Of a stretch of DNA of 64,000 nt, positions 63,292 to 64,000 are shown piece by piece (the stretch's first letter is position 1; the number at the start of each line of letters is the position of its first letter). The stretch is from Siphonodentalium dalli (lineage: Eukaryota; Mollusca; Scaphopoda; Gadilida; Siphonodentaliidae), in assembly GCA_032622095.1 (NCBI GenBank), contig CP136067.1:39725549-39789548 (forward strand), written 5' to 3'. Position numbers and translations under genes: made by a program. The notes beneath the pieces were generated by a model that searched no databases, was not told the DNA's origin, and worked only from the letters and a program-made list of their open reading frames with translations.

Positions 63292-64000
63292 CTTCCTCTT
63301 TGGTTGGGATAAGGAAATCAATATTAATTTGTTTTAAAGTGATGTGAAACGTAAATTGAACCTCACAATTGAGTTCCCTGCGTTATTCTGTGGAAAGACT
63401 GAATAAAATAACCCCCATACACGAAATGCCCTAACCAGATATCAGTTTGTACTAATTATACGGCCACGTAACTAACTATTTACTTTCCCTCAATCGGGAC
63501 GAATAATTCCACTGTAAACGCGAAATAAATACACTAACGAGTTGTCGTGTGCAGTCGCGGAAACACCCGAACACTTCCGACTTGGTCGGGATTGAGTCGG
63601 CTTTCGTTCTCAGAAAATAGCTTCCGTGGAGGGAGGCCGTTTGCTGGAATAGCGTAACATCAGCTTAATAAAACGAAAAACAAGCGGTATAGTCAATTCG
63701 AATGGGAGGGATATAAAAGGAATTATTGCCTGAAATCACCAACGGAAGAACATTGACCGAGTTATGAAAGAATTATAATCAAAGTGGTCATGATCGAGCA
63801 ATGAACAACGGTAACAGTTGAAAATGTTACTATTTATAGAAATTTGTAATCGTTGCAGATTGTTGACCGATTTTATGATCGAACTACAGCAGGTACAGTC
63901 TCGTGCAGAAAGAGTTGTCTTACATGTGTATTTCAAACTGTTTAATTACCTGTGCAATGCTACATGTGTGCCATATTGCTATTCACTATTCTAGTACAGA

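Larger units (their letters stand above)
49296..64000. other. Upstream region or first intron of the contactin gene
   Basis: Because the signal-peptide exon has an acceptor site, this stretch is at least partly the first intron; the promoter and 5' UTR exon could be anywhere to the right or outside the window. No coding exon on either strand could be supported. Contents listed separately are hairpins (49746-49898, 51432-51580), piggyBac-like and family F MITEs, a hAT-like element (58768-59838), a family L element (62286-62646), a GAT repeat (62648-62790) and a LINE/SINE tail (63115-63291). The remainder (for example 54960-56420, 60000-61300) looks like plain AT-rich DNA. Confidence 0.55.

Noticed and set aside
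49296-64000. A promoter for the contactin gene
   Set aside because: TATA-like sequences are everywhere in this AT-rich DNA and no 5' UTR exon could be defined, so no promoter is called.

Overview
This window is eukaryotic nuclear DNA: AT-rich, intron-rich and packed with transposon debris. It looks like a lophotrochozoan invertebrate, most plausibly a mollusc. That rests on the gene architecture, the LINE and SINE tails, and the many short inverted-repeat elements. It is inference, and no species is claimed.

One real gene dominates the window. It lies on the minus strand and runs from a signal-peptide exon at 49219-49295 down to 226, then off the left edge. It is an ortholog of the invertebrate-type contactin: signal peptide, C-type lectin domain (CTLD), six Ig domains, then FN3 domains. 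Sixteen coding exons have GT-AG boundaries by eye, and their codon phases agree at every junction I could test. Together they give about 2.56 kb of coding sequence (about 855 codons). From the 5' end: signal peptide 49219-49295; CTLD 46394-46488, 42524-42609, 38605-38759, 31473-31586; Ig1 29832-30161; Ig2 28209-28304 and 23592-23831; Ig3 21201-21306 and 18387-18574; Ig4 16020-16292; Ig5 15069-15359; Ig6 second half 9768-9886; FN3-1 8222-8386 and 4141-4293; FN3-2 first half 226-323. The first half of Ig6 is only partly recognisable (about 10335-10414, with a frame problem). The rest of the FN3 region and the expected GPI-anchor signal lie beyond position 1. The 5' UTR exon(s) were not found.

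The most striking signal is in the introns. At least three exons of this gene (CTLD exon 3, FN3-1 first half, CTLD exon 2) are followed immediately by tandem arrays. The repeat unit of each array is the exon's own 3' end plus its 5' splice site. The copy numbers are about 90 units of 45/46 bp (34490-38604), about 15 units (6745-8221) and 9 units of 16-22 bp (42358-42523). A fourth exon (CTLD exon 1) shows one extra copy of its junction. The gene therefore carries more than 110 extra copies of its own splice donors. In two arrays these read CAG|GTAAG or CAG|GTAGG, which resemble recursive-splicing ratchet points. I am not aware of this being described as a recurrent feature of one gene.

The remaining intronic and 5' sequence (49296-64000) holds other tandem arrays: a 66-bp array with 13 near-identical units at 22195-23050, a 68-bp array at 16528-17480, an interstitial TTAGGG-type stretch at 19256-19347, and several minor arrays. 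It also holds several families of non-autonomous elements. Among them are TTAA-flanked piggyBac-like MITEs that share one hairpin core under different terminal repeats. Other contents are decayed Ty3/gypsy pol and LINE fragments, a tRNA-like SINE, and large near-perfect hairpins. I see no second host gene that I can support.
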